Positions 17,799-26,449 are shown, counted from the stretch's first letter. The stretch is DNA of 64,000 nucleotides from Mesorhizobium sp. Root157 (GCF_001427385.1 NZ_LMGJ01000002.1:65618-129617); one strand, 5' to 3'. Notes: a model not told the origin generated them from the letters alone. Translations and numbers: made by a program.

Positions 17799-18026
17799 AT
17801 GACGGAGAAGTTCGAGATTGGCGGCCATGTGACCTGGAATTCGGAAGCCGGCCGGGTAAGCGGGACGATCAAGGCCATTCACACAAGCGACTTCGACTAC
17901 AGGGGCCACAGGCGGCGCGCTTCCAAGGAAGATCCTCAATACGAGATCAAGAGTGACAAGACCGACCATATAGCGGCTCATAAAGGCGGCGCCCTGACGC
18001 GGTCCGGCGGTGCCCGCAGCAAATGA
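17799..18026 (+). CDS. DUF2945 (hypervirulence-associated Tudor-like) small protein
   Basis: 75 residues with the DUF2945 pattern: FEIGGHVTWNSEAGRVSGTI, a central basic loop, PQYEIKSDKTDHIAAHKGGA and a lysine-rich end. DUF2945 adopts a small Tudor/SH3-like barrel of unknown role. Its TGA overlaps the ATG of the next gene (ATGA), so the two form an operon. Confidence 0.85.
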   Translation: MTEKFEIGGHVTWNSEAGRVSGTIKAIHTSDFDYRGHRRRASKEDPQYEIKSDKTDHIAAHKGGALTRSGGARSK

Positions 18027-18586
18027 GGCTGCCCCTCCACACCATCGGCCATTCGACCCGCACGCTGGAGGAATTCGTCGGCCTGCTGCGGGTTGCCGAT
18101 GTCGGACTGGTCGTTGACATAAGAACCGTGCCGAAGTCGCAGACCAATCCGCAGTACAACGAGGCCACGCTTCCCGGCAGCCTGGCCGCATTCCAGGTCG
18201 CCTATGAGCGCATTGCCGAACTGGGCGGGCTGCGCGGTAAAACCCGGTCCGTGCCGCCTGATACCATCGGGCTTTGGGAAAATCAGAGTTTTCACAATTA
18301 TGCCGACTACGCGCTTTCGGACAGCTTTCGCCTCGGCCTCGATCGGCTCGTCGCTTCAGGACGCGTGCGGCGATGCGCGGTGATGTGCTCGGAGGCCGTC
18401 TGGTGGCGCTGCCACAGGCGCATCGTTGCCGACCATCTCATCGCGCGCGGCGAGAGCGTCTTTCACCTGATGGGGCATGACAGGATTGAGGCAGTGCGCC
18501 TGACCGAAGGCGCTCATATCCTGCCATCGGGCAGGGTGTACTATCCACGTCCGGCCCCGCCGGAATCCGCCCCGAACTTGCGGTAG
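18023..18586 (+). CDS. DUF488 family protein
   Basis: 187 residues with the DUF488 hallmarks: LHTIGHSTRTLEEFVGLLRV, VVDIRTVPKSQTNPQYNEAT, and a cysteine-containing MCSEAVWWRCHRRIVADHLI. DUF488 resembles nuclease or rhodanese-like folds and its activity is unknown. It is coupled to the DUF2945 gene by a 4 bp overlap. Confidence 0.9.
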   Translation: MRLPLHTIGHSTRTLEEFVGLLRVADVGLVVDIRTVPKSQTNPQYNEATLPGSLAAFQVAYERIAELGGLRGKTRSVPPDTIGLWENQSFHNYADYALSDSFRLGLDRLVASGRVRRCAVMCSEAVWWRCHRRIVADHLIARGESVFHLMGHDRIEAVRLTEGAHILPSGRVYYPRPAPPESAPNLR

Positions 18587-18762
18587 GCCAGGCATCGAGG
18601 CGGGAGCCATCGTCAGAACACACCAATTGACACGAGGGATACGCCGTAGGCATCTCGTGATCTGCAGGGTCGCTCCTCGACCCGTGCGCGCCCGGCGGAC
18701 GGATCGGCACCTCGCGGCACTGACAGATATCACGATCCGGCTTCCAACGCAGGAGACTTATC

Positions 18763-19404
18763 GTGGCTTCCCCCAAACCCGCCCAACCGATCAAGCTTTA
18801 CCGCGCCGAGCTTTCGGGCCATTCGCACCGGGTGCAGTTATTTCTCGGTTTGCTGGGCCTGCCCTGCACGCTGATCGACGTCGACCTCGCCCATGGTGCC
18901 CACAAGCGCCGGAATTTTCTGGCGAAAAACCCGCTGGGCCAGGTTCCGGTGATCGAGGACGGCGACGTCTGTCTCTACGATTCCAATGCGATCCTGATCT
19001 ATCTCGCGAAAAAATACGATGACGGGCACTGGCTTCCCGCCGATCCGGCCTCGGCAGCCCGCGTGCAGCAATGGTTGTCCCTGGCAGCCGGCCAGATCGT
19101 CAACGGTCCAGCCGCCGCACGTATGGTGACCATTTTCGGGGCGCCTATCGACCACGAAAAGGCCAAGGGGGTGGCGAACCATCTTCTGGCTGTGCTCGAC
19201 GCTCGATTGGCGCATCGCGATTTCGCCATCGGCGACAAACCGACGATCGCCGACGTCGCCGGCTACAGTTACATCGCCAAGGCACCGGAAGGCGGCGTTT
19301 CGCTCGAACCTTATCCATCTGTCAGGGCGTGGCTTAAACGCATCGAAAGCCTGCCGGGCTTCGTCCCGTTCAAGGCAACGAAAGCGGGACTTCTGGGTAT
19401 CTAG
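18763..19404 (+). CDS. Glutathione S-transferase family protein
   Basis: 213 residues. N-terminal thioredoxin-like domain: IKLYRAELSGHSHRVQLFLG, KNPLGQVPVIEDGDVCLYDS (the cis-Pro and glutathione-binding D-S). C-terminal helical domain: LDARLAHRDFAIGDKPTIAD with the conserved N-capping Asp. Substrate unknown. CAGGAGA lies before the start. It is convergent with nirV and separated from it by 47 bp. Confidence 0.92.
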   Translation: MASPKPAQPIKLYRAELSGHSHRVQLFLGLLGLPCTLIDVDLAHGAHKRRNFLAKNPLGQVPVIEDGDVCLYDSNAILIYLAKKYDDGHWLPADPASAARVQQWLSLAAGQIVNGPAAARMVTIFGAPIDHEKAKGVANHLLAVLDARLAHRDFAIGDKPTIADVAGYSYIAKAPEGGVSLEPYPSVRAWLKRIESLPGFVPFKATKAGLLGI

Positions 19405-19451
19405 GCAAGCGGATCCATCGCGCATCGAAGCCAGGCAACGATGTTCTGCAC

Positions 19452-20312
19452 TCAGCCCACGGTTTTCGTCAACAGCCGCCGGACGTAGCCGACGAGGGAA
19501 GGCAGCTCGCGAATAAGCCGAATGCCAAGGTTATCCGGAGCCAGCCCGGCCGCGCAGCCGCCGCTTTTGCCGTCGCGGATGAAGTTGGATATGTAGCCGC
19601 GATGCCGGCCACCGACCACGCGCACACCGCAATTTTCGGTACTGCGCGTGATTTTTCCATTATCATCCAACACCGCCCGCAGGTAGCATGTCGTAGTCCA
19701 GTCCCAGACATTGCCCGCGATGTCGGCCAGTCCCTTGCTGTTTGTCCCGAAATGCCCGAGCGGCTTCGGCTCGGCGTCGCGCTCGCCGATGGTGCTTTCG
19801 GCGCGGTAGCGCGCCAGCCATCTGGCCGCCGGATTGGCGCTGTCTTGCGACAGGGCGAGCGCATCGTCGTTCATGCGTTCGGCGGCCGCGTAGGCCCACT
19901 CCTCGTCGCTGGGCAGACGCCAGGTCTCCCCGGTCTCCCGGGACAGCCAGGCCGCATAGGCCTTCGCGTCGCGATAGCTGACGCCGGTGACGGGAACGTC
20001 CCCGGAAGCGAAACGCCCGCCATCCGGCGCTTCGCAGGCGCCATCGGCGACACAAGCGCCATAGTCGGCGAGGCTGACCTGATACTTCATCATCTCGAAG
20101 CCGCGCCGGAAGGTCACCTTGCGCTTCGGCGCGTCCACCGGCCAGTCGGCCTTTAGATACTCGCCGGGAAGCCGGAAGTCGAAGGAACCGGCATTCACCG
20201 ATGCCATTGCCACGGGCACCGCCGTGTCGTCTTTGGCAGCGTTGGGAGCCGCACCGATCGCCAATGCCGTTGCCGCCGCCGCGGCCACCATTGCCGGAAT
20301 CATCAAACGCAT
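19452..20312 (-). CDS. nirV: NirV, exported formylglycine-generating-enzyme-like partner of nitrite reductase
   Basis: 286 residues with a cleavable signal (MRLMIPAMVAAAAATALAIG, then GAAPNAA) and an SUMF1/FGE domain: MKYQVSLADYGACVADGACE, PVTGVSYRDAKAYAAWLSRE, WRLPSDEEWAYAAAERMNDD, NVWDWTTTCY and CGVRVVGGRHRGY. NirV homologues sit next to nirK in many denitrifiers; their chemistry is unsettled. It begins 55 bp after nirK, so it is in the nirK operon. Two decayed copies elsewhere in the window are its relatives. Confidence 0.92.
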   Translation of the reverse strand: MRLMIPAMVAAAAATALAIGAAPNAAKDDTAVPVAMASVNAGSFDFRLPGEYLKADWPVDAPKRKVTFRRGFEMMKYQVSLADYGACVADGACEAPDGGRFASGDVPVTGVSYRDAKAYAAWLSRETGETWRLPSDEEWAYAAAERMNDDALALSQDSANPAARWLARYRAESTIGERDAEPKPLGHFGTNSKGLADIAGNVWDWTTTCYLRAVLDDNGKITRSTENCGVRVVGGRHRGYISNFIRDGKSGGCAAGLAPDNLGIRLIRELPSLVGYVRRLLTKTVG

Positions 20313-20367
20313 GGTTCTATCCTCAAAAAAGAACGGCCCGCCGAAATCGACGGGCCGCCATTCGTCT

Positions 20368-21489
20368 TCAGAGGGTAGCGATCGGGGATGGCGCGCTTAC
20401 CTGCGCCATCAGGTCGTTGTCCCACTCGCCTTCCACCATGATGTGCGCGGTGGCGCCCAGTTCGGCCGCCTCGATGAGGTTGTGGTTGACATAGGCGTAG
20501 ATGCCCGGCTGTCGGAAGGTGTAGAGCGCAGCCCCCGCGGAGCCGCCGCGGATGAACCAGGTCTCCAGGTTCTTGGCGGGCGGATCGTTGAACTTACCCA
20601 ACTCCCAGACATGGTCGCCGTGGCCGCCGATCAGATGCGGACGCGTGTCGCGGTTGGCCTGTGCGTGGACGAACAGCACTGTTTCCCCGACATTGGCCTC
20701 GAGCGCGTTGTCGCCGGTCAGGGCCCCGACCTTGCCGTTGAAGACCACATGGGTGGGGATAAGCCCGCGCATGACCTTCAGCGTGTCGTCGTAGCTTTCG
20801 CCGAGCGATGCGTAACTCTTGTACTTCCCGTTCTCGTCGCGCGGAATGTAGAACTCATTCTCGCCGATGTAGAAGATGCGGTCGTAGCGCAGCGGCTTGC
20901 CGTTCTCGTCCTTCAGCCCGTCCCGCGGCAGCACCATGATGGTACCGCTCATGCCCGCCACCACGTGCCAGGGGATCATGCCGGCCGGCGCGCAGTGGTA
21001 GACGAAGGTGCCGGCTCTGGTCGCCTTGAAGCGCAGGGTCGCCTGCTCGCCGGGGTTGACCTCGGTTAGCGCCGCGCCACCGAGAGCGCCGGTGGCGGCA
21101 TGGCAGTCGATGTTGTGCGGCATCTCGTTGGTTTCGGGGTTGATCAGCGTCAGTTCGACATAGTCGCCTTCGTGCACCACCATCATCGGTGCCGGGATCG
21201 AGCCGTTGTAGGTCATGGCCTGCATGGTCGTTCCGTCGTCGTCGATGACCATGGGCTGTTCCTTCACGGTCAACTGGAACTCGACGATCTTGGGACCGCC
21301 GGTAGCGACCTGCTGGTGCGCATGCACGAAGGGCGGCTTGACCAGCGTTACGCGTTCGCGCGGCAGCTTGCCGATATCGGCGAGCGGGGGCTGCGCGGCG
21401 TTTGCGGGCGTTGCCGCCACCGCCGTCAGCAGGGCCGCGGTGGCCGCTCCGGTCATCGTTCCAAACAGGGCTTCGCGTCTCGTCAACAT
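20368..21489 (-). CDS. nirK: Copper-containing nitrite reductase NirK (class I)
   Basis: 373 residues; reduces nitrite to nitric oxide in the periplasm. The leader has a Tat-type motif (TRREALFG) and a hydrophobic stretch ending ATPANA. Type 1 and type 2 copper ligands are visible: [13 protein letters not shown], then [20 protein letters not shown] (Cys, His, Met) in cupredoxin domain 1, and [14 protein letters not shown] in domain 2. Length and motifs fit alphaproteobacterial class I enzymes. A TTG-N8-CAA box lies about 60 bp upstream of the ATG; nirV follows in the same operon, and the NnrR-like regulator gene is upstream on the same strand. Confidence 0.97.
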   Translation of the reverse strand: MLTRREALFGTMTGAATAALLTAVAATPANAAQPPLADIGKLPRERVTLVKPPFVHAHQQVATGGPKIVEFQLTVKEQPMVIDDDGTTMQAMTYNGSIPAPMMVVHEGDYVELTLINPETNEMPHNIDCHAATGALGGAALTEVNPGEQATLRFKATRAGTFVYHCAPAGMIPWHVVAGMSGTIMVLPRDGLKDENGKPLRYDRIFYIGENEFYIPRDENGKYKSYASLGESYDDTLKVMRGLIPTHVVFNGKVGALTGDNALEANVGETVLFVHAQANRDTRPHLIGGHGDHVWELGKFNDPPAKNLETWFIRGGSAGAALYTFRQPGIYAYVNHNLIEAAELGATAHIMVEGEWDNDLMAQVSAPSPIATL

Positions 21490-21549
21490 CTCGACACTCC
21501 TTCGTGGCTTTTGTTGACGCCATACCTAAACCGATGCTTGGCGGAATCT

Positions 21550-21563
21550 TTGCTGCCGCACAA
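21550..21563. promoter_or_regulatory. NnrR/FNR-type box upstream of nirK
   Basis: TTGCTGCCGCACAA, that is TTG-N8-CAA with inner bases like the TTGCG-N4-CACAA boxes of NnrR/NNR-controlled promoters. It is centred about 67 bp before the nirK ATG, so a promoter with the box near -41 and a 25-30 nt leader fits. Confidence 0.65.
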
Positions 21564-21625
21564 AATTTCGCATCTTCGCCAGGCAGCGGCGCGCCACCGC
21601 ACCCAGGTCAGATGGCGAGCCCCGG

Positions 21626-22354
21626 CTAGGTTACATCCTCCTTGATCTGCTCCAGAAGATCGGGCCGGTGGATGACGATATAGCGGTGTGTGCTCGAGAC
21701 GATGCCGTCCTTTTCCCAGGCGCTGAGCGTCCGGCTGACCGTATGCAGGGTCGTTCCCGCCAGTTCGGCAAAATCCTGCCGCGACAGCGGAAAGCAGATT
21801 TCGATGCCTTGCGCGGTCCGGCGTCCGGCCTGTTGCGCAAGACGCGTCAAAGTATGGGCGATGCGGCGCTCGACGGTTTCCGTGGAAAGCTCGCGCAACC
21901 TTGTCTGTGTTTCCTGATAGCGGGTTCCCAGCACCGCCACCGCGTTCATGGCGATCTGTGCATGCCTGCCCATCAATTGCCGGATGGTGTGCGTGGACCA
22001 AGAAAACAGATGGGTATCCTCGACGGCACTTACCGTCCCCGGATAGGCCGGAATTTCGGAGAGCGCGGCATAGCCCGCCATTTCGCCGGGACCGAGATAG
22101 CGTAACGCGATCTGCGCTCCGTCCGGCGCGGTCTGGGTCGCACGCAGGCGCCCGACGATGACGACGTAGAAATTGTCCGTGGCATCGCCCTGATGGTAGA
22201 GCACCGCTTTTCTGGCGATGCGTCTGCGCACGGCCGACCGACCGACCTCGTCGATGGCCTCCGTCGGCAGCGAGCGGAAGATTTCGGTACCCGCCAGTAT
22301 GTTCAGGTCCGTTTGTCCGCCCACCATCGCCTGTGTCTCCGATCTCCTGTTCAT
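21626..22354 (-). CDS. Crp/Fnr-family regulator, NnrR-like, probable activator of denitrification
   Basis: 242 residues. An N-terminal cyclic-nucleotide-binding fold (LAGTEIFRSLPTEAIDEVGR, VVIVGRLRATQTAPDG) is joined by a dimer helix to a C-terminal winged helix (RQDFAELAGTTLHTVSRTLS, where the SR...W recognition helix matches the FNR/NNR group). No N-terminal cluster of cysteines is present, so it is not an oxygen-sensing FNR; NO sensing via heme is the known behaviour of the closest family (NNR/DNR). It lies upstream of nirK on the same strand. It likely binds the TTG-N8-CAA boxes noted here; which paralogue it is cannot be proven by eye. Confidence 0.85.
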   Translation of the reverse strand: MNRRSETQAMVGGQTDLNILAGTEIFRSLPTEAIDEVGRSAVRRRIARKAVLYHQGDATDNFYVVIVGRLRATQTAPDGAQIALRYLGPGEMAGYAALSEIPAYPGTVSAVEDTHLFSWSTHTIRQLMGRHAQIAMNAVAVLGTRYQETQTRLRELSTETVERRIAHTLTRLAQQAGRRTAQGIEICFPLSRQDFAELAGTTLHTVSRTLSAWEKDGIVSSTHRYIVIHRPDLLEQIKEDVT

Positions 22355-22409
22355 CCGACGTGGCGGTCATGCGGCCGGTGGTCTTGTAGTGCTTTGTGCA
22401 GTTTAAATC

Positions 22410-22444
22410 AGCATATCTTGTTTTGCCGCAAAACCAGATATGCT
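22410..22444. promoter_or_regulatory. 35 bp near-perfect inverted repeat containing a TTG-N8-CAA box
   Basis: Two 17-base arms (AGCATATCTTGTTTTGC and GCAAAACCAGATATGCT) around one C, with a single mismatch. At the centre, 22418-22431 reads TTG-N8-CAA, the FNR/NNR pattern. It lies 56 bp upstream of the NnrR-like gene and 112 bp upstream of the alternative oxidase gene, which point away from each other, so it could serve both. As RNA it would fold into a stable hairpin, but no U tract follows, which argues for an operator rather than a terminator. Confidence 0.6.
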
Positions 22445-22555
22445 GCGGCAGCCTAGAATGGCTCGCGGCGGGTGCCTTCCACAGATATTGCTGCGGAATT
22501 CATTGTCTCCCTTTGTCAGCGCTCGATCTGCTTATAGTGTGAGAGACGCCATAGG

Positions 22556-23230
22556 ATGTTGTTGCGAGCCATGTTGACCATAGACAAGACAGATCTGTCG
22601 CGCCACCACGTCCCGCGGACGGTTTCTGACCGCATCGCCTATCGTCTGGTCGGCATGGTCCAGTTCGTTGCCGGCGTGCTGTTCGGCCGGCGCTACCGCC
22701 ATCGCACCATCGTACTTGAGACGATTGCGGCTGTTCCGGGCATGGTGGCGGCGACGCTGCTTCATCTCAAATGCCTGCGCCTCATGATCGACGATCGCGG
22801 CTGGATTCGTGTCTTGCTGAACGAGGCAGAGACCCAGCGGGTCCATTTGATGGTGTTCGTGTCAATTGACCGCCCGAACCTGTTCGAGCGCCTCGTCGTT
22901 TTGTTTGCGCAAGGTCTTTTCTACAACGCCCACTTCCTCATCTATCTTCTTTCACCCCGCACCGGCCACCGCATCGCCGGATACGTTGCCGAGGATGCCG
23001 TGCGCGGCTACGGTCAGTATCTCAATGAAATCCGCGATGGGCGGCAAGACAACCCGCCGGCGCCGGGACTGGCGATCGCTTATTGGAACCTGCCGCCCGA
23101 CGCGCGATTGAGCGATGCCATCACCGCGATCCTGGAGGATGAAGCTCTTCATAGGGACATTAACCACAGCTTTGCTGATGCCTTGGCCGGCGGGCAAAAT
23201 CTCCCGGGACCGCCCCAAATAGTTTCGTGA
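22556..23230 (+). CDS. aox: Alternative oxidase (cyanide-insensitive di-iron quinol oxidase)
   Basis: About 224 residues. The AOX di-iron motifs appear in order: TIVLETIAAVPGMVAATLLH (LET), LLNEAETQRVHLMVF (E-x-x-x-R-x-H), YVAEDAVRGYGQY (the LEEEA equivalent) and ILEDEALHRDINHSFADAL (DE-x-x-H). It oxidises ubiquinol and reduces oxygen to water on the membrane without pumping protons, and resists NO and cyanide. An ATG at 22571 is the alternative start. In Vibrio fischeri, AOX is controlled by NsrR in response to NO; here it is divergent from the NnrR-like gene across the 35 bp inverted repeat. AOX is uncommon in bacteria. Confidence 0.92.
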   Translation: MLLRAMLTIDKTDLSRHHVPRTVSDRIAYRLVGMVQFVAGVLFGRRYRHRTIVLETIAAVPGMVAATLLHLKCLRLMIDDRGWIRVLLNEAETQRVHLMVFVSIDRPNLFERLVVLFAQGLFYNAHFLIYLLSPRTGHRIAGYVAEDAVRGYGQYLNEIRDGRQDNPPAPGLAIAYWNLPPDARLSDAITAILEDEALHRDINHSFADALAGGQNLPGPPQIVS

Positions 23231-23458
23231 CCTCATGGCGCATCATTAAAGCGGCTCACTTATCTTGGGGTCCGGAGCTCGATTCGCGGTTCAGATCTCC
23301 ACATCGAGAACGTGGTTATGGGTCATGAAGAGGGCCAGATTGATCTCGCATCACCGATAGAGTCTGGGTGCCTATAGATTGCGAAAATCATACACCGTTG
23401 CGGTGAGGTCGTGGGAGAATCATTCGTGCCGCTTGCGACACGATGTCTTGATTGCCGA
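23231..23458. other. Spacer between alternative oxidase and the FmdE-like operon
   Basis: About 230 bp, no gene seen. It leads to the palindromic operator at 23459. Confidence 0.4.
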
Positions 23459-23495
23459 CCGATTTAATATGTATTAGAAATGCATATTAAATCGG
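23459..23495. promoter_or_regulatory. NsrR-like palindromic operator 3 (37 bp palindrome)
   Basis: The core arms AATATGTATT and AATGCATATT surround AGA (23466-23488); symmetry extends outward to CCGATTT...AAATCGG, giving 17-base arms with one mismatch. The 23 bp core is identical, on the other strand, to operator 4 at 34744-34766. It is 60 bp upstream of the FmdE-like start. Confidence 0.78.
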
Positions 23496-23554
23496 TAATT
23501 CGCTCCTCCCGCTATCGGTGGTGGAGGGTGTGTCATCCTGTATCGAAGGAAGCA

Positions 23555-24202
23555 ATGGAGTTCCCCGGTTTCTTTGTCGAAGCGCCCACGATCTCGCTGC
23601 GCGATCCGCTGGCTCAGTTTCTCGGCGCCTCGAAGACGGGCACGATTACCTATGCTTATGCCGACGCCGTGAGGCTTGCCGGCCATTCCTGTCCAACGGT
23701 TGCCGGAGCATACCTGATGGTAAGGCGCGGGCTCCTGCATCTTTACGGTAACGAGATGCCCGAGCGCGGCGCTCTTGAAGCATATCTGCGCGGGCCACGC
23801 GATCAGGGCACGACAGGAGTTGTCGCTTCCGTCGTTACGCTACTTACGGGTGCTGCGCCGGAGACCGGCTTCGGGGGCATCGGTACGCACGGCCGGTTCA
23901 AGCGCCGCGATCTCCTGCATTTCGACGCAACATTCGACGGCGTCATGGGGCTTCGGCGTAGCGACAATGGGCGCGGTGTGATCCTCGATCTCGATATGAA
24001 CGTCGTCCCGTTTGCACGCGAGATGCAGGCCTTGCTTCCACGGGCCATTGCCGGGCAGGCCAGTGAGGACGAGCAGGCGCGTTTTGCCATGCTCTGGCAG
24101 GCACGTGTCGAGCGGATGCTGATCCGGCACGCGGATGACCCCGCACTCATTCGGGCTTGCGAATGGAAGGCGGATACGCTTGCCGCTGAGGGCCGGGTCT
24201 GA
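23555..24202 (+). CDS. FmdE-like family protein of unknown function
   Basis: 215 residues from an ATG with GAAGGA just upstream; longer in-frame extensions would run through the operator. The core LAGHSCPTVAGAYLMVRRGL matches the FmdE domain signature (G-H-x-C-P), named after formylmethanofuran dehydrogenase subunit E but widely found in non-methanogens. The usual zinc-finger tail of FmdE is absent. Other notable parts are GTTGVVASVVTLLTGAAPET and RRSDNGRGVILDLDMNVVPF. It is first in a three-gene operon (next gene 2 bp downstream) behind an NsrR-like operator. A role in NO or anaerobic metabolism is inferred from regulation only. Confidence 0.68.
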   Translation: MEFPGFFVEAPTISLRDPLAQFLGASKTGTITYAYADAVRLAGHSCPTVAGAYLMVRRGLLHLYGNEMPERGALEAYLRGPRDQGTTGVVASVVTLLTGAAPETGFGGIGTHGRFKRRDLLHFDATFDGVMGLRRSDNGRGVILDLDMNVVPFAREMQALLPRAIAGQASEDEQARFAMLWQARVERMLIRHADDPALIRACEWKADTLAAEGRV

Positions 24203-24204
24203 AG

Positions 24205-24651
24205 ATGGTGTTTTCGCGACCGCCATCAAGCGATGTAGCCGGCAGTTTGATGGACCAGCTGCGGCGGATCCTAATTGAAGAGGCGCGAAGCGGGGCGCTT
24301 GTGACCTACAGAGAGCTTGCCGAGCGCCTCGGCCTCATGCCGCCGCAGACCATTCTTCAGCTGACGGGCTTGCTGGAAGTGTTGATGGCGGAAGATGCCG
24401 CGGCGGACCGGCCACTTCTGGCGGCGCTTTGCGTCGGGCGCTTGCGCCGCAACCTGCCTGCGCCCGGCTTCTTCGTGACCGCGGGGATGTTGGGACTTTT
24501 TATGGGCGATCCCGAAGGTCCAGAGGCCAGGGACTTTCATGACCGCGAACTGGCCGGAGTTTTCAGCATGTATCGTCGCTCGCACGATGGTCGAGACCTG
24601 ATAGCCTGCGATGGACCGCCGGCGGCAACGAGGGAGAAGCACCATGAATGA
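24205..24651 (+). CDS. Conserved-looking protein of unknown function in the FmdE-like operon
   Basis: 148 residues. The N-terminus looks like a small winged helix (LRRILIEEARSGALVTYREL, AERLGLMPPQTILQLTGLLE) of the kind seen in MGMT-like DNA-binding folds; the middle PLLAALCVGRLRRNLPAPGF and a C-terminal PEGPEARDFHDRELAGVFSM are distinctive. No family name can be given. It is 2 bp after the FmdE-like gene and overlaps the next start, so the three are co-translated. Confidence 0.65.
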   Translation: MVFSRPPSSDVAGSLMDQLRRILIEEARSGALVTYRELAERLGLMPPQTILQLTGLLEVLMAEDAAADRPLLAALCVGRLRRNLPAPGFFVTAGMLGLFMGDPEGPEARDFHDRELAGVFSMYRRSHDGRDLIACDGPPAATREKHHE

Positions 24652-25144
24652 TGACGCCATCGTGTCAGGGCGGATCCAGCGCCTCGTCGAGGCTTGGGAA
24701 GGACATCTCGAACGATGGGTGGGACATGATCGGAAAACGGTCTGGCGGATGCTGATCGAACCGCAGCAATTCGTGCAGTGGCTTGCGCCGGGTTCGATTG
24801 AACTACGTAAGGGCGGCCGGGTTCATATCGATTTCGGCGACAGCGGTGTGGTAATCGACAGCACCGTGCTCGCGTTCGAACCGCAGCATCTGCTTGCCTA
24901 CTCCTGGAGCAGCGGCACTGAACCGGAGCGACCGTTGCGTTGGGAACTGGACGATGCCGGCGAAGGCACCGTACTGACGCTGACCGTGCGGTTGCCGGCA
25001 GGAGAGGACATCGCCAAGGCCTGTGCGGGGTTTGAGGCGCATCTCGACATGCTTGCCGCGGTGCTTGAAGGGGTCCCGACTAGGTTTCCCTTCGAGCGTT
25101 ATCTCGCGGCGCGCCACGCCTACCAGGAACTCCTGCCACAGTAA
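24644..25144 (+). CDS. SRPBCC / AHSA1-like domain protein
   Basis: 166 residues with the Bet v1-like AHSA1 pattern: a start-domain helix (KTVWRMLIEPQQFVQWLAPG), GGRVHIDFGDSGVVIDSTVL, HLLAYSWSSGTEPERPLRWE and EGTVLTLTVRL, then a C-terminal helix FEAHLDMLAAVLEG. Such folds bind hydrophobic ligands; the ligand is unknown. ATG 24644 has GGGAGAA upstream and overlaps the previous gene by 8 bp. Last gene of the operon; convergent with the P450 gene. Confidence 0.82.
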   Translation: MNDDAIVSGRIQRLVEAWEGHLERWVGHDRKTVWRMLIEPQQFVQWLAPGSIELRKGGRVHIDFGDSGVVIDSTVLAFEPQHLLAYSWSSGTEPERPLRWELDDAGEGTVLTLTVRLPAGEDIAKACAGFEAHLDMLAAVLEGVPTRFPFERYLAARHAYQELLPQ

Positions 25145-25285
25145 CGACGGCCTGGCAGTATTCCAGAAAGGCAATCTCGGACAGTTTAGCTCTCGTCCCA
25201 CACCGGCTCTCGTTAGGGCAATCGCAGTTGCGTTCTCTGTGGGGGGGGGGCGACTTCCTTCCGCGCGGACTGGGGATCCGGCAAA

Positions 25286-26449
25286 CTATCCGATCCGCAG
25301 GAGCAACGTGGAAAACCCGCTGGCCGGATAGATGGCAAGCACCGGCTGGCGGCCGGGTACCGGGGCGATTTCGCTTGTGCCTTTCAGCAATTCCTCCATA
25401 ACGACGCACAGTTCCAGCCTGGACAGTTGCGCGCCGGGACAGACATGGATGCCCCGCCCGTAAAGCAGGTTGTCATCTAGGCTGCGGTCGAGGCGGAATT
25501 CATCGGGATCGCCAAACACCGCCTCATCGCGATTAGCCGAAGCCCATACCAGCATGACGCGCTCGCCGGCGGCGATCCTACGCCCGCCGATCTCGACTGG
25601 TCTCGTCGTCACGCGGCGGTTGGAAATCAGCGGTGCGTGCAGGCGCAATATCTCGTCGATGGCTGCCGGCAACAGGCCAGGCTGTTGGCGAAGCTGGCAC
25701 TGGAACCTTTGGTTCTGTGCCAGATAGTGGGCGAGGATGCCGACACAGGCGGTGATGGTGCCGAGCTCGCCAACCGTCCAGTTGCGCAGGATGCTGACGA
25801 TCTCCTCCTTGCTCAGCGGCCGCCCGTCGATCCGCTGGCGCAAGAGATCGGTGGTGATATCGTCTGGCGCGGCTGTGCCTGCCTGGCGTCGCGTCTCCAG
25901 CAGATCGTGGATATAACCGTCAAATTCGTGCGCGATCATTGCCATGGCTGCGGTATCGCGCGCCAGGGTGGCCTCGTGGTTCTTGCGCACCCACGCCAGC
26001 AGCGGTGCGTGCAGACTGTCCGGCCAGCCGAGAAAGGCGCACTGGATGCGCACAGCGAAGCGCTGGGCAAGCTGTGTCACCAGATCAATCTCCATGCCCC
26101 GTTCAAGGGCGGACACCAGATCGATCGAGATTACGCGGCACAGCGGCTCGAAGGCCTCGACGCGGGAAGGCTCGAAATGACGCTCGATCAGGCGCCGGTA
26201 GGCAGTATGCCTAGGCGGGTCCATGCCGCTCGGCACCGACAGGTGGCTGGAGACCGCACTGCTGAAGGTATCGTGGTCGTCCAGTGCCCGCACCACATCT
26301 TCATGTCGGAACAACGACCAGCCCAGGTAATCACTATACGCCACCGGACAGCGATGGCGCATTTCGTCATAGGCCTTGATCTGGTCGGAAAGCACGTCTT
26401 CAGACCGGGGGTCCCAATCGGCTTTCGGCTTGTTCGTCATTGGGTCCAT
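25286..26449 (-). CDS. Cytochrome P450
   Basis: 387 residues, soluble bacterial type. Visible motifs: PPRHTAYRRLIERHFEPSRV (C-helix region), EILRLHAPLISNRRVTTRPV (ExxR), WASANRDEAVFGDPDEFRLD and the heme-binding GRGIHVCPGAQLSRLEL with the Cys thiolate. The I-helix segment ELGTITACVGILA lacks the usual acid/Thr (AGxDT) pair, hinting at unusual oxygen activation or a peroxygenase-like or non-oxygen role. It follows mogA by 75 bp on the same strand as ubiTUV, so it may belong to that low-oxygen transcription unit, odd for an oxygen-using enzyme. NO reduction by P450nor is a fungal precedent only. Confidence 0.9.
   Translation of the reverse strand: MDPMTNKPKADWDPRSEDVLSDQIKAYDEMRHRCPVAYSDYLGWSLFRHEDVVRALDDHDTFSSAVSSHLSVPSGMDPPRHTAYRRLIERHFEPSRVEAFEPLCRVISIDLVSALERGMEIDLVTQLAQRFAVRIQCAFLGWPDSLHAPLLAWVRKNHEATLARDTAAMAMIAHEFDGYIHDLLETRRQAGTAAPDDITTDLLRQRIDGRPLSKEEIVSILRNWTVGELGTITACVGILAHYLAQNQRFQCQLRQQPGLLPAAIDEILRLHAPLISNRRVTTRPVEIGGRRIAAGERVMLVWASANRDEAVFGDPDEFRLDRSLDDNLLYGRGIHVCPGAQLSRLELCVVMEELLKGTSEIAPVPGRQPVLAIYPASGFSTLLLRIG

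Noticed and set aside
22410..22444. Reading the inverted repeat as a rho-independent terminator
   Set aside because: No T-run follows on either strand and no gene ends nearby; it lies between two divergent starts.
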